From assembly GCA_035610365.1 (NCBI GenBank), contig CM069438.1:47240837-47304836 (forward strand): 64,000 bases of DNA. The letters run 5' to 3'. The notes under the pieces are model-generated. The model saw only the letters and a program-made list of their open reading frames with translations. It was not told where the DNA came from and did not search any database. Below are positions 53,611 through 64,000 of this stretch, one piece after another. The stretch comes from Aquatica leii. Lineage: Eukaryota; Arthropoda; Insecta; Coleoptera; Lampyridae. Both the position numbers and the translations under genes were made by a program. Numbering within the stretch: the stretch's first letter is position 1; every line of letters begins with the position of its first letter.

Positions 53611-54406
53611 ATTCGATGTCTAGAACCACCAACTTACTATTTAACCTTCAGTTGTAATGACATAAACTGGTTGGATTTGCGTAAAGCTCTTCTTATTGCC
53701 GATGGACGACCAATGGATAATCTGCAAGATTTGGACATGATAGCTACGCAGCGATTAATAGAACAGTATTCTGTTATAGTAAGTAGACATTTTATGTATC
53801 GTTTCAAGGCCCTTATGAAATTTATGTTAAACAACAATCAAATTTTAAATGGTCGTATAAAAGACTACTGGTGGAGAATAGAATTCCAGAATCGTGGGAG
53901 TCCACATGTTCACCTGGTAGTTTGGGTAGAAGGTCTCGTATCTTTCAATGCGGATGAGGGGATGCGTCAGCTTAATCAAGTGTGTAGTTGTGATCTACCG
54001 CCTGAGACATCTGAAATGTACGATCTGGTAAAGAAAAACCAATTGCACAAACACGCACATACATTCTATAAAAACAATCCAGAATCACCCACATGTAGGT
54101 TTGGCTTTCCGAGAAAAGAACGCGCTAAAACTCGTCTTGTGTCCCATTCATCAGAAAAATTTATTCGTAATAGAGGCAGAATCTGTATTCTGAAGCAAGG
54201 TCCAGATGCTGGCTGGGTTAATAATTATAAGTTAACTCTTTTAAAAGTCTGGAATGCCAATATGGAGATTCAGTCATGCGAAACAAATAAAGCTATAGCA
54301 TTTTACATAGCCAAATATGTGTCTAAATTTGAGCCGACACTGCTTGATGGTAGTGTAGCTCAAGCAATACGCGAGATTCAACGTGAAGAAACAGATATAT
54401 CACGTA
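53611..54406 (+). pseudogene. Helitron HUH Rep domain, largely intact frame
   Basis: After PPTYYLTFSCNDINWLDLRK the frame is open for about 245 codons. The HUH motif is in NRGSPHVHLVVWVEGLV (His-x-His, near 53890-53940). A Cys/His-rich segment follows (HKHAHTFYKNNPESPTCRFG). The two-Tyr catalytic motif is AFYIAKYVSKFEP (Y-x-x-x-Y, near 54298-54336), which in the family makes the 5' phosphotyrosine link to DNA. Genuine Helitron sequence ends with DISRK at 54408, where a solo LTR interrupts it; the residues read beyond that are LTR-encoded. Confidence 0.87.
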
Positions 54407-54411
54407 AAGTG

Positions 54412-55828
54412 TGTTACGTACGAAATTTTCATTACGGAAGACCCTGTATATTGAATTGAAACTAGATTCCGGTTTTGACGCCCTCTACCGATCTTTTCTC
54501 GTGGCTGTCATTTTGCGACAAAATCGTGAAGCTGTCAATTGGCTAAAATGGTCTGGACGTCTTAAAGTAATTTTTCAAATGACATCCGTAATAAGGGGAA
54601 TCAAATTGTAATTACATTACGTTCGTAAAATATTTGAGTCGTCACAGGGTAAGATAATTGCTGCCGTTTTATTAAAATTCGTTTGTAATTCCTCCTTGGT
54701 TTGATAGCCGTTTTCCACCCGCTTCGAGCACATGTTCGTTTTAATAAAGAAATGATGAAGATTAATTACTATTAAGAAATACCGTTACCGAACAGGTACG
54801 ATTTTGGAAAGCATATTCTCCACCACGAAAACGGAGTCTCGACAAGCCTTACTGTGGGAGATGTTATTTCGTGTTATCAGCCACCTGTGCTAAATTGTTA
54901 CCTACAGTATACGATACAACGGGTTTTTATATAACATTTAATGATTTATTAATACTACTTTTTTTAGCTTCCTGTTCTTTGTGAGTTAGTGTGTGATACG
55001 ATTTGCTTTTCACTATTTATTACAGGCCGCTGGCGGGGAAAACGTTTTCTTCGCGAAAGTGGATACTGGATTTTGGGGTGAGTTATTTGCTTTTATATCG
55101 TGATCACGAAAGTTACTCACAGAATTTTAATCAATGTTAATGACCGTAATTACGTTTATTGCTTATATACCAATAAGGTAACCTTAATCATTTACGTAAC
55201 TGTATCGCATGCTGTGAGGGGAAAATATAATTACTACGAGTTTTTCTGGGCTGTTCATTTCGACATAACTTCAATGTGTAGTGTGTGTTGCCGATACTGC
55301 GGGCATTAATGTATTAAAACTTCGATATAATCTTGTAAATCTTATGTGTTGCTAAATCAAAGTTTTCTACACTTGTTAACGAAAATTGTTAGTCATTCTA
55401 GTATTTAGGGATTGCGAACTTAGCGTATAGTTGTCAATCTACTGTGCTACTAAATTAAAACTGTGATATTTGTTAATTCTACGTAGAAACCATTCGAACA
55501 TCGATAGGTGAAGAAATTCCATATACTCTTATTAGTATCCAACGCTAATACATTAAACTGATTATAATTGTTAATCTCTCTTGTTGTTTTTTTTTCTTTC
55601 TCCTGTAATTATCGTTATCTCTTAATAAATTTTGGCTACTCGAACATCAGAGTAATAAGGATTACGAATCTCAAATTTCGTTACAAGTTTGGACCGTCTG
55701 TCGTAATTGAGGCAGAAGTGTTATCTTGGATCAGATCTGGCGCCCTTAAGCATACTTCTTGTGAACCTCCCCTACCTCCGACTGTGTGAGTTGGCCGTGC
55801 AAGGTTCGTAAGACATAAAGTTTGTAAC
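54412..55828. mobile_element. Probable solo LTR, copy 2, inserted in the Helitron Rep-helicase gene
   Basis: It begins TGTTACGTACG and ends TTTGTAAC(A). The left flank AAGTG (54407-54411) and right flank AATTG (55829-55833) are a 5-bp duplication with one change. Removing the insert restores the Helitron reading across the site. It shares most of its length with copy 1 at 11836-13784, minus the LINE nested there. It contains no coding domain. Confidence 0.75.
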
Positions 55829-56612
55829 AATTGTTTAAAGTATGTATACCGATATTAAAGGAAAGGCAAGTGTCTGCGTGCGAATAGTTTGAGAAAATGT
55901 ACGTTTTTAAACAGAAGATAATCGGAATAGAGATACAGAGTTCTTAAATTTGATTCGAATGGGACAGCTACCAAATACTACAGTAACATAATCGAACGTT
56001 ACGAAAAACGGCCTAAAGAGCATCCCAACTACGATTTTCATAATATGTGCCTTCTGGAATTTGCAATGCTCTTTAAACCTCATTATGTAAAATCAAACCA
56101 AGAAACTGAAGAATTTGTTGACATGTATAAAACATCAAAAAGACAAACAGACAGCAAATAATTATACTTGCAGATAATAGTAAAATGGTAATCAGAAATG
56201 TTCGTGACGTCGTACGCGTGCCATATTTTGTGGCTGCTAATGACCCAGAAAACTATTACTATAGCTTACTTCTTTAGTATGTTCCGTACAGAAATGAAAG
56301 TAAATTAATTGTCGACTACAATAAAGCAAGAAAAGCTTTTCTGACAAGAGAAACTGATCTTTGCGAAATTAACGGACGTTTGGAGACATTTAAGGAGCGT
56401 AACAGACAGCTGGAAAATGCTATTAACCAAATTCATGCTTTTGAAGTCTTGAATCAAGAAGCTCAACATGAAAACTTTGAAGATGAGTTGGAAATGCCAG
56501 AACAGCATATGACCGATGACGAATTTCTCACTGCGAGAAGAGCAATGAATGTTCGACAAAAGGATGCATTTTTATTCATAACAAAGAGTATTTCAGAACA
56601 GCTAAATAACTA
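55829..56612 (+). pseudogene. Helitron region between Rep and helicase, broken
   Basis: It resumes with LFKVCIPILKERQVSACE and, after frameshifts, RYRVLKFDSNGTATKYYSNI then IERYEKRPKEHPNYDFHNMC then LLEFAMLFKPHYVK (55940-56110). Later come VIRNVRDVVRVPYFVAANDP and RNRQLENAINQIHAFEVLNQ, then NVRQKDAFLFITKSISEQLN just before Walker A. Confidence 0.8.
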
Positions 56613-57059
56613 AACGCTGGGACTGGAAAGACCTTTCTCTTTAACTTATTGAAGAACCAAGTAAATCGGTGTTACGGCAAGCAAGTTGTTAAAGTTTGTG
56701 AGCTTACAGGGGTGGCAGCACGTTTAGTGAGCAAATCCACATTACATTCTACACTAAAATTGCTGGTACAGAAAGATGGTAGAATAGCGCAAATGTGTAT
56801 TTTTAGTGGTAATTATTTGCGCTTGATGCGGCAACAGTGGCAACATATTGAATTTTTAATTATTGATGAAATCTCAATGGTCCTGTATGAAATGCTGTGT
56901 ATGGTAGATTTTCGACTAAAACAACTCAAAAACAACGAATTATTATTTGGTGGTATAAAGATTTGTGTATTTGGTGACCTCCTGTTCGAGAAAATCAAGT
57001 TTTTGATCAACTCTCTAGATTTGTCCCAGCAACGCACCTATGGCGTTGCTTCTCCTTAA
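56613..57059 (+). pseudogene. Helitron Pif1-type helicase, N-terminal half
   Basis: AGTGKTFLFNLLKNQVNRCY contains Walker A (near 56614-56635). Then VKVCELTGVAARLVSKSTLH and Walker B FLIIDEISMV (near 56852) lead to CVFGDLL (motif III region). The frame is continuous here, but the upstream junction is frameshifted. The 5'-3' helicase activity would displace a strand during Helitron transposition. It ends at TAA 57057-57059, near the next insertion. Confidence 0.83.
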
Positions 57060-57062
57060 TTG

Positions 57063-57440
57063 AATTGACTTAAAATATAACTATTAACAAAATCATAGCA
57101 CAGGATAGTCTAGTAGATTGTACTCGAAAAACTGACGACACAAAACGGTGAGTTTCAACCTAGCGACATGGTGTGGTTGTATAATCCCCAAAGAAGACGT
57201 GGTTTGCCGCCGAAACTACAGAAACAGTGGGAGAGCCCTTGTGAAGTTGTGCAACGTGTTAATGACGTCATATATCGCATCCAAAAATTACCCAGCAGCA
57301 GCCCAAAAGTGATTTAGATCGATCGCTTAGCCTTGTTTACTAGCGATAACAACATTATTCAAAACCAGGCCCGAGCCAGAGTAATAGCAATCAGAACCAA
57401 GAATCAAGTTGAAGAAATGCAAACATTATGAAATCTTAAA
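57063..57440 (+). pseudogene. Ty3/gypsy integrase C-terminal fragment inserted in Helitron
   Basis: QPSDMVWLYNPQRRRGLPPK then LQKQWESPCEVVQRVNDVIY then RIQKLPSS (57155-57305), with IDRLALF near 57317. This is the integrase C-terminal (GPY/F-like) segment seen in insect gypsy elements. The rest of Pol is missing. Confidence 0.78.
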
Positions 57441-58033
57441 AAAGAAATGCCGTTCTACAACATTAAAAAATTGGCAGTACTCAAGCTTGGTTGTGGGTTA
57501 GATAAACTGGATTTGAGAACAGTTTGAGATATGTTAAAAATCGTCTTCCGAGTAACAGACGTTTAAGTGTTGGTTTACAGTTACCATATAAATAGAATAT
57601 TGGGTCAAGAAAAATCTATTGACTGCTACTTTTATACTGCTGAAACGGAGAGAGTACACAATTCTGTGTACGCACCCAGTTTCCTGTTTTAAGACAAAGC
57701 AGTCTTATGAAGGGAACAGTGAAACGTTCTCAAAGTAATTGTCAGAAAATAACCGAATGATGTGGAACATTCTCAACGCAGATAACAGAAATGTATAAAA
57801 AGTATTCAAAGGAAGCTGAAGTCAGTTTGTCGAATTAAATCTAAAGACTTTGTCAGTTTAAATGCATTAGGTGTTTAATGCGTGTACTAAGATAATTATA
57901 ACTTTACAAAATGCAAATGTAAATCAACACGATAGTTGCTAAAAACAAAGTCAACTGCAGTTAGATCAGTATTACAAAAACAATCGTGATAGGTAACTAA
58001 AATAAATTAATAATAGAAAACATTTTTAAAAAC
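57441..58033. other. Probable gypsy 3' flank or LTR remnant
   Basis: It follows the gypsy Pol end. It contains a TATAAAAAG (near 57796) and TGTT-type starts, compatible with an LTR promoter, but no second copy is present to prove it. Confidence 0.35.
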
Positions 58034-58980
58034 AAGCTTTTATTTAAATGCTCTAGAAAGAAGAAAATAAACTTTAAATTAAATTTACTGCATAATAAAA
58101 AATAAAAAATGACATACATACAAAGTTATCACCAATAAGTTCTCTTTGGTTCATACGATCTATGCGAAAAAAACAAAAAACACCCCAAAATTAATAATAA
58201 TATTTTGGTGTATGAGGCTTTCAATAATTAATCGAAGGTTTCGATATCCTTAATCAACGTACATGCAACACCTTTTTAACTACATCGTAGATTGTGACGT
58301 CATTACTCGAATTTTTCCAATATGAACGGACAGTTATTAAAATCTTGTCATTAATGGGTATCTAAAATTACTAAAATTACGAGAAAATTAAAATAAATCG
58401 TAAAAATAGAATCAATTCTTATCCCAGAAGGATTTTAACATAAGCGGCAAAAGTACTACACTCATTTATAACGTAGATGAGCATGAATATTTAGAAATGA
58501 AAGTGTACCATGTCAAAACCGCACCGCAAACACAACAAAGATGATTTTTCTCTTGAATAATTTCATCAGTCACTTTCAATGTAGCAAAAAGTTGGCGTTG
58601 CGGGACGAAACTTATACAGTACAAAAATCACACCAAAACACTTTTAACATAACTCATGTTTATCATAAAAATGTATTGTCATCGGAACTGAACCAACATG
58701 TTGCCACGTTCTAATGCGGGAGGTGGAGAAAAAGAAGAAAAAAAGATTTTATTATACTAAGATATTATGCTATCAATATACCTTTCGGCTAGCCTCGCCT
58801 CGCCGCAGATGGTCGTAGGTTAAAGATCGTAGTAAAGAGAATATTCTTAGGTAAACTAAATGCCCGATTGCGCCACTTTTTCTCGCAATTTAATAGAACG
58901 TAGGATGTCTAGGCGGGAGAAAAGGAGATCCTAGACCCGCAGTCCCACAAAGTACATTCCCAAATCAAAAATACCTAAAA
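58034..58980. other. Unassigned insertion DNA within Helitron
   Basis: 58034-58062 shares AAGCTTTTATTTAAATGCTC with the fold-back arms at 61037 and 61263. The rest has no recognised feature. Confidence 0.4.
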
Positions 58981-59164
58981 TTAATAACAATTATTTATTA
59001 AGAGCAATTTAATTGAAGACAAAAGATGAATATCAACTGTTACGCCACTGGTACAACTTACATATACATAATAACAACTATTTCTTAAGAGAAATTTCAT
59101 TGAAGATAAAAGATAAGTATCTATTGTTACGCCACTGGTACAAATTACATATGCATAATAACAA
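58981..59164 (+). repeat. 87-bp tandem duplication
   Basis: TTAAGAG...AATTGAAGA...TGTTACGCCACTGGTACAA recurs at an 87-bp offset (for example TTAAGAG at 58998 and 59085), with about 85 percent identity by eye. Confidence 0.85.
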
Positions 59165-60055
59165 AACAATTTAAATCACAGTGCTAAAGCAGGTCTAAAA
59201 TAGGCTCTGGAAGCAGATATGTTTCTACTAGATTAATTTACGCTGCCGCAATACAATAAACGGTAGCAAATTAAATACGTTACCGCAAGTAGCATTTTAA
59301 AACCGCCCGTAGATCTTGACGTGAAGCTTACGACCGGTATAAATTAGACAAAATTCCTATTACGACAGAAACACAATCCGACACGTACTTCCAAATCTCT
59401 GATAGTTACATTCCCGCAAATTAATGATAAAAATGTTGATATTGATAGTGAATAAACAAAATTGACATTGATTAGGCGTAGAGTATTAACGAGATTTAGC
59501 AATTACACAGATAGTACGGAATCAGTCCTTAATACGTTTAACTTAAATTGTAACGTTGTTTAACGTTTTGACACAACGCAACCTAGCGCGATCGTAAGTC
59601 GATAACCCCGAAGTGCGTGACTAGATGAGGGTCGAGGTAGTGCCGTATTCTCCGCTTGATTATGCCGGCGGAACTTATATGATACATAAATACCTTTTCG
59701 GCCAGAAACTACTTAAGGAATACCCCTTTGCACGTGGCACCACTTCAAACTGATCCTCGGCGAACTCAAAGTATACAATAGGACGCCATTAGTCGAATTA
59801 CATCACACAAAAGAAATTGCTTTTTTGTTAATCCATAAGCAAAACTAACGACTCCGTTAATCCATGAGAAACAAGACAGAAAGAAAGAAAGCTAAAACAA
59901 CCAAAAATAGCAGGTACGTCGCAACCATCCACCACGTGTAAATACTAACCAACTCTATGACTTTGGTTAGAAAATATTCAGCTACGTCGTTCTACGAATG
60001 CGACATTCGAGCGGATTTATTAGAGGTTTCTAAAATAAAAACGTCTTTACGTTAG
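59165..60055. other. Unassigned insertion DNA within Helitron
   Basis: GC-richer patches near 59290-59350 and 59570-59760 with no readable domain. It may be another decayed retroelement. Confidence 0.35.
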
Positions 60056-60373
60056 ATGACAATTGATGAGGGAAAACCTCATTTTCTTACCAATCCGTTT
60101 CCGCCACATCCATTACAAACTTGTAAGACAAAAGAACCGGCAACCCGTAAAAGGTCAACTACTATTGCGCCCTCTGTGTGCACAAAGTCGAAGAATATTA
60201 TTGGAGGTCGGATATCTCACACGGGTGATGGCAAAGTCGCCTATCGTTTAGCCGAAATAATACCAAAATGCGAATTTACACGTTACAAATTCCCCCTAGC
60301 AAGAAGTGAGACCCACGGTCGAAACAAATCCAAACGCAGCAGTAACGATGACTTAGAGCGGAACTTGCAATGA
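60056..60373 (+). pseudogene. Unidentified coding stretch in frame with helicase end
   Basis: It reads MTIDEGKPHFLTNPFPPHPL, later SKNIIGGRISHTGDGKVAYR then LAEIIPKCEFTRYKFPLARS, ending at TGA 60371-60373. The same frame continues, past TGA codons, into the recognised helicase C-terminus. I do not know this region in Helitrons, so it may be a captured segment or another element. Confidence 0.35.
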
Positions 60374-60444
60374 AGTTCGTCACCAACTAAACAAACACAT
60401 TGAAAACCAAAACCAACCCAGGAACCGAAATCCACAGAAAACCC

Positions 60445-60943
60445 AGATCTAAATAATATTATACCATCAGATATAAACAAGACAGGAGGGCTACCTAAGG
60501 AGCTAGAAATATTTGTTGGGGCCAAGGTGATGTTGCGTTACAATGTAGATGTGTTCAAAGGTCTGGTGAATGTTGCCATTGGACATATTACAGAAATTAT
60601 ATGGCCCTGCTTTCGAAGAGCACAAATGTATGACACTGATATATCATCCGTCCGTATAGGCTTCGGTAAAGACGGTGTTCACCTCATTTAGCCCAAGTCT
60701 GTGCAATTTCCAGAAAAATATAGTCACGGAACCGCAGAACGAAGAATGCTGCCCATTATATTATGCTGGGGTTGCACAGTACACAAAATGCAGGGTAGTA
60801 CTGTCGACCACGCCGTTGTTTACTTAGGCTCAAAGCTCTTTGCTGCTGGTCAAGCATACGTGGCCTTAAGTAGTGTGAAATCATTAGAAGGTCTTCTTAT
60901 TGAAGAGCTAGACTGCTCGAAATTAACCGGCAAACAACAATAA
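60445..60943 (+). pseudogene. Helitron Pif1-type helicase, C-terminal half
   Basis: IIPSDINKTGGLPKELEIFV then GAKVMLRYNVDVFKGLVNVA then IGHITEIIWP are the conserved late helicase motifs. One stop near 60690 precedes [20 protein letters not shown] then [10 protein letters not shown] and [20 protein letters not shown] (motifs V and VI, where S-R of motif VI reads S-S). It stops at 60941-60943. Confidence 0.85.
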
Positions 60944-61020
60944 TGCGTTGAATGAGATGAACAGACTCAGAAACTTATCCAGCGATAACTAAAAAGTAAA
61001 AAACTAATTAAAAACAAAAA

Positions 61021-61300
61021 AAAATATTTAAAAAAAAAGCTTTTATTTAAATGCTCTGAAAAGACGAAAATAAAATTTTCCTTTAAAATTTTAACTTATA
61101 ACCTCATTATACACAATTTATATGATGATGATTAAGTTACTCAATTAAATAGGTACTAGTTTATTTACACAAATAAATCGCGCGACAAGCTTTTATGATC
61201 ATATAAATTGTGTATAATGAGGTTATAAGTTCATAGTTAAAATTTTAAACGTAACGTCTTTTTAGAGCATTTTAATAAAAGCTTTTTTTAAAAAAATTTT
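61021..61300. repeat. Fold-back inverted repeat, ~105-bp arms
   Basis: 61021-61126 and 61196-61300 are inverted copies: ATTGTGTATAATGAGGTTAT, TAAAATTTTAA, AGAGCATTT and AAAGCTTTT occur in both, with a spacer of about 70 bp. It begins less than 80 bp after the Helitron helicase stop. It could be a fold-back MITE or the terminal structure of the Helitron-related element. Confidence 0.8.
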
Positions 61301-62503
61301 TTTTGCTTTTAATTTTTCGTTGTTAATATAAACACAAATTTTATACACCTGTAAAAACAATTGCATTTTTATTATTTATTTTTATTAAAGATAAACAAAT
61401 AATAAATATTTTATCGCATGCAATGGTACCATTCTTGCATCTCGTCTCCTATTCATATTCGCCGCATATTGCAATCTACACGGTCTTAGGGTAAAACATT
61501 CAAATTTGGATTTTTCATATACTAAACTGCAACTGACGCAATGACTCTAAATCTAATTTTCTCATAACAAGATTTTATAGTAGTAGTTCTCTTTTATATT
61601 TAGAATTTTAAGTAAATTAGTTTTTGTTATGTTGAGGAAAATATATAATAAATTACGTCGACTTTAATAGTAAAAAAATTCTTTTTTTATAAGTAAAACA
61701 ATTTACTTAAATGATCAAGTCATTATTTTCCCGTTTTCTTCTATCTCTATAATTTAACGATAATAATTAAATTAGTTTATAATTATTTGTAATTTAAGAT
61801 AATGAAATACAAATTAAAACATCTTAACAAAGACACGTAGTACAGAGTGAAACGTTTATAAACGTACAATTCAATTTGTCTGGTATTACTTACTTGAAGT
61901 AAGCGCAAAGATAAAAATTTTGATTTCAGTTGTAAACGAGTTAAATAAGTAAAATGCTACAACTTTTCTATATAATTCTGTTGTTGCAGTTGTTAGTTAT
62001 ATTGCGACATTTAACTACTGAACGATTCTTACGAACGGTACTTGCAGTGGTTGTGCTTTAAATTTTGACAAACAATTAATACATAATTTTAAAAGTTGTG
62101 CCGAAAGGTTTAGTTTTGTTTTTGTAAAATAGTTGAAAACTATTTTATGTTTATGAGCTTGTATTATGTTATGTACGCTGATAATTTTGTCTATATTACC
62201 AAAGTTTTGAAGTATTTTGCAAATTTTGTAAACCTAACTTGTGGAATTAAATTTGTAATTTTTAACAATACACTCTCTTTAAACAAAGTTATTGATATTA
62301 AAGATTTTTTTACGGTAATTGGTTATTTTATTAAATACAATTTAAATGCTTTGGAATTTGAGTTCTTCGTCAGGCAAATTTAAATTAATTTGACAATTGT
62401 AAAACTAAGGTAACTAAAAACAATAACTCGTAAAGGAACTAGCATAAAAACCAGCATAAAAACTCTAGACGTAGCTTAAGCGTAAATGCTGGACAAATTA
62501 AGA
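61301..62503. other. AT-rich intergenic sequence
   Basis: Very AT-rich; the plus-strand frame 62147-62383 is a Phe/Leu/Asn-rich chance frame. No feature recognised. Confidence 0.5.
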
Positions 62504-62810
62504 TTAGGAAATAACGGGTAACCAGGTGTCAAATAGTTCGTAACCACTGTCTCTATTGAAATTGTTAGGATGTTTAATAACTTCAATAGCTTCTCTAATC
62601 TTTCTTGATTTCCAATTTTTTGTTTTAGAAATTGTTTTAGTTTTTTTAAAGTTTATATCATGAAGAGTGTCAAGTGCATGTTCGGCAATAGCAGACTAGA
62701 GTAAACAAAGATGTCTTCTATGTTTTTTTAATCTTGTATCCATAGTTCTACCAGTTTTGCCAATATATACCTTGGTACAAACAACAGGTATTGTAAGGTA
62801 TTGAAACGTT
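62504..62810 (-). pseudogene. Penelope GIY-YIG endonuclease fragment, second family
   Basis: Minus strand: IPVVCTKVYIGKTGRTMDTR, then LKKHRRHLCLL, a TAG, then SAIAEHALDTLHDINFKKTK, later KIREAIEVIKHPNNFNRDSG and YELFDTWLPVIS, ending at TAA 62504-62506. The G-x-T-G-R and I-K-H-P-N-N-F-N-R motifs are standard for the Penelope endonuclease. The sequence differs clearly from the copies at 8 and 28 kb, so it is a separate lineage. One stop codon. Confidence 0.83.
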
Positions 62811-63335
62811 TGAGAAGTTATCCGCAAATTCAAGAGCCTTCTCGAAGTTGTTATCCATTCTAGAAGATGTACCGAAAGATAGGGAACACTCGAGAAGGAT
62901 TTCCAAATGTGTACCGAAGAAACAAATCGTAGGTCAGTTATTGCCGTAATGCGAATACAGCAGTGTTAAGAAGATTATTCAAGTCTAAATAAATAAGTCG
63001 TTAGCGCGTGTGTGTACATAAATATACCGAGAATAATCTTGTACGTGACTTTAGTGTAAACAAGTGTGTGAAGCTATCCGCGGACTTTAACTTATCTTTC
63101 TGTAAGTGATATAAATTAGTTGTAAGTGTTTTTATTAAATATTATTAGATTTAATTAGTTCGGTTAATTTAAAAGTGTACATATTTCTAGTATAAGTAAA
63201 AATATTTTTAGCCATTTAAATAAATTAGTTTTAATAATAAAACTTGCTACAATATTTTATCTCTTATAAGATTAAACAAATTTTTAATTTTAGTTGTAGT
63301 ATTTGAGACCCAACTTAATATGCAGCAGCGGTAGT
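62811..63335. other. LTR-like stretch with heat-shock-element motifs
   Basis: 62811-63060 differs in composition from its flanks and includes two perfect inverted TTCnnGAA motifs (CTTCTCGAAG, ATTCTAGAAG) and one GAGAAGGATTTC arrangement. I cannot prove an LTR because no partner is visible. Confidence 0.35.
62838..62866. promoter_or_regulatory. Paired heat-shock-element-like motifs
   Basis: CTTCTCGAAG at 62838-62847 and ATTCTAGAAG at 62857-62866 each fit nTTCnnGAAn, the core of a heat-shock-factor site. Function is inferred only. Confidence 0.35.
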
Positions 63336-63338
63336 ATA

Positions 63339-64000
63339 CAGTGTGTCCGAAAAGTAGGAATATATTATACAGGTCGATAAATATGCACTTTACACGAAAA
63401 AGTTGTAAATAAATGTTGTGTATCACTTAGTTATCTACCACCTGGGAGATATCAATTTAAATTTTTGCTGTAAACAAAATCGCAACAAATAACACTTACA
63501 TTTTTTTAAATAGCAAGGCACGTCTTTATTATACTCATTTGATAGAATCTTTTTTTCTCTTTTCAACCATATGAAACTTGAATACCTTTACATCAAAAAA
63601 TTTTCAAGAAAAACAAGGACATGTCTAACAAATTTATTTTACTGAGCAGTATTAATCAGGTACGTAATATGTACTATTGAAACAATTGAATGCACTGTCA
63701 CAATAGCAAATATTAAACTTTAAATATCTTTACATAAAATTTTTATAACAAAAAAATTTATTTAAACTAAACTTACAATAAATGTTCAAAATGTAAACCA
63801 TTCATAATTTGACAGTGCTAAATTCGATTTTTAAAACCATCGATTGCTTTTGAAATCGTATCTCGAGTCATAGCTCTTATCTCAACTCTAATGCGATTTT
63901 TCAAATCTTCAACATTATCAGGTCTATTTACATAAATTTTGCTTTTCATATAGCCCCAAAGAAAAAAATCTAGTGGACTTAAATCCGGCGAGCGAGCAGG
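63339..64000 (-). mobile_element. Tc1/mariner-superfamily element, partial (runs off window)
   Basis: TA then CAGTGTGTCCGAAAAGTAGG at 63337-63358 is a typical end for one group of IS630/Tc1/mariner elements, with a TA duplication. A transposase C-terminus lies on the minus strand further in. The other end is beyond 64000. Confidence 0.8.
63773..64000 (-). pseudogene. Tc1/mariner-type transposase C-terminus, partial
   Basis: On the minus strand PARSPDLSPLDFFLWGYMKS then KIYVNRPDNVEDLKNRIRVE is the conserved third-catalytic-residue block (S-P-D-L-S-P-L-D-F-F-L-W-G). The frame meets TAG at 63818-63820, but one base over it reads HCQIMNGLHFEHLL to a stop at 63773-63775, the normal family end. 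So one small indel is present. The N-terminal part is outside the window. Confidence 0.85.

Larger units (their letters stand above)
51440..60950 (+). mobile_element. Helitron, decayed and multiply interrupted
   Basis: N-terminal zinc region, conserved middle region, HUH Rep and Pif1-type helicase pieces occur in the right order on the plus strand over 9.5 kb. Two insertions split it: a 1.4-kb probable solo LTR at 54412-55828, and about 3.4 kb (57060-60440) containing gypsy-derived DNA. Terminal TC and CTRR ends were not located. The family replicates by a rolling-circle-like mechanism. Confidence 0.85.

Noticed and set aside
54409..54611. Frame reading YIELKLDSGFDALYRSFLVA as a Helitron or captured domain
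   Set aside because: It lies inside the 1.4-kb repeat also present at 11.84 kb, where it is broken; it is LTR sequence, not Helitron coding.
62147..62383. Plus-strand 78-codon frame near 62.2 kb
   Set aside because: AT-driven Phe/Asn/Leu composition, no signal-peptide gene design like genes A-D, no splice or promoter support.
1..64000. CRISPR arrays, bacterial operons, tRNA or rRNA genes
   Set aside because: No regularly spaced repeats with unique spacers, no ribosomal sequence and no convincing tRNA cloverleaf were seen; the gene structure is eukaryotic.

Overview
This is an arthropod, almost certainly insect, nuclear genome window. A beetle is plausible from the cuticle-like Ala/Gly/Tyr-rich small secreted proteins and the mix of mariner, Pao, Penelope, Jockey and Helitron elements, but no gene here settles the order. 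The DNA is AT-rich, has spliceosomal introns, and carries no bacterial features. Most of it is decayed, repeatedly nested transposable elements.

The host genes I can support are four very small secreted-protein genes: A (minus, 18214-18511), B (minus, 19109-19419), C (plus, 27149-27454) and D (plus, 40568-40843). All share one layout: a TATA box, a 12-nt first exon encoding only Met-X-X-Lys, a phase-0 intron of about 50 bp, then a second exon that starts inside the signal peptide. B and C are close paralogues (Ala/Gly/Tyr-rich, low-complexity cuticular type). A and D share the layout but have different mature regions.

Layout: 0.8-7.87 kb is a decayed LINE interrupted by a pogo/Tigger element (TA duplication, long TIRs) and by a mariner whose transposase frame has one stop codon. 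7.87-10.3 kb holds Penelope-like (PLE) GIY-YIG and RT pieces in both orientations, one with a hammerhead-ribozyme-like 3' motif. 10.76-11.5 kb is an inverted-repeat element. 11.8-13.8 kb is a probable solo LTR with a nested LINE tail. 13.8-18 kb is a Ty1/copia remnant. 20.4-24.6 kb has an unidentified broken gene, LINE fragments and a piggyBac split by a LINE with a 16-bp target duplication. 27.8-30.8 kb has PLE and a LINE with a long RT frame. 31-33 kb has gypsy and Jockey pieces. 34-39.9 kb is a BEL/Pao element. 42-50 kb is a second BEL/Pao (minus) whose 3' LTR is split by a TTAA-flanked piggyBac; its 5' LTR preserves the empty site. 51.4-61 kb is a decayed Helitron (HUH Rep plus Pif1-type helicase) split by a second solo LTR and by gypsy-derived DNA. 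61-64 kb has a fold-back repeat, another PLE endonuclease, an LTR-like stretch with heat-shock-element motifs, and the start of a Tc1/mariner-type element that runs off the window.

No system of cooperating genes is visible beyond each transposon's own machinery and the secreted-protein genes. The strongest observations are the shared micro-exon design, the within-element empty site, the insertion in the Helitron that can be dated relative to it by reading frame, and regulatory-looking palindromes inside the pogo and piggyBac elements.
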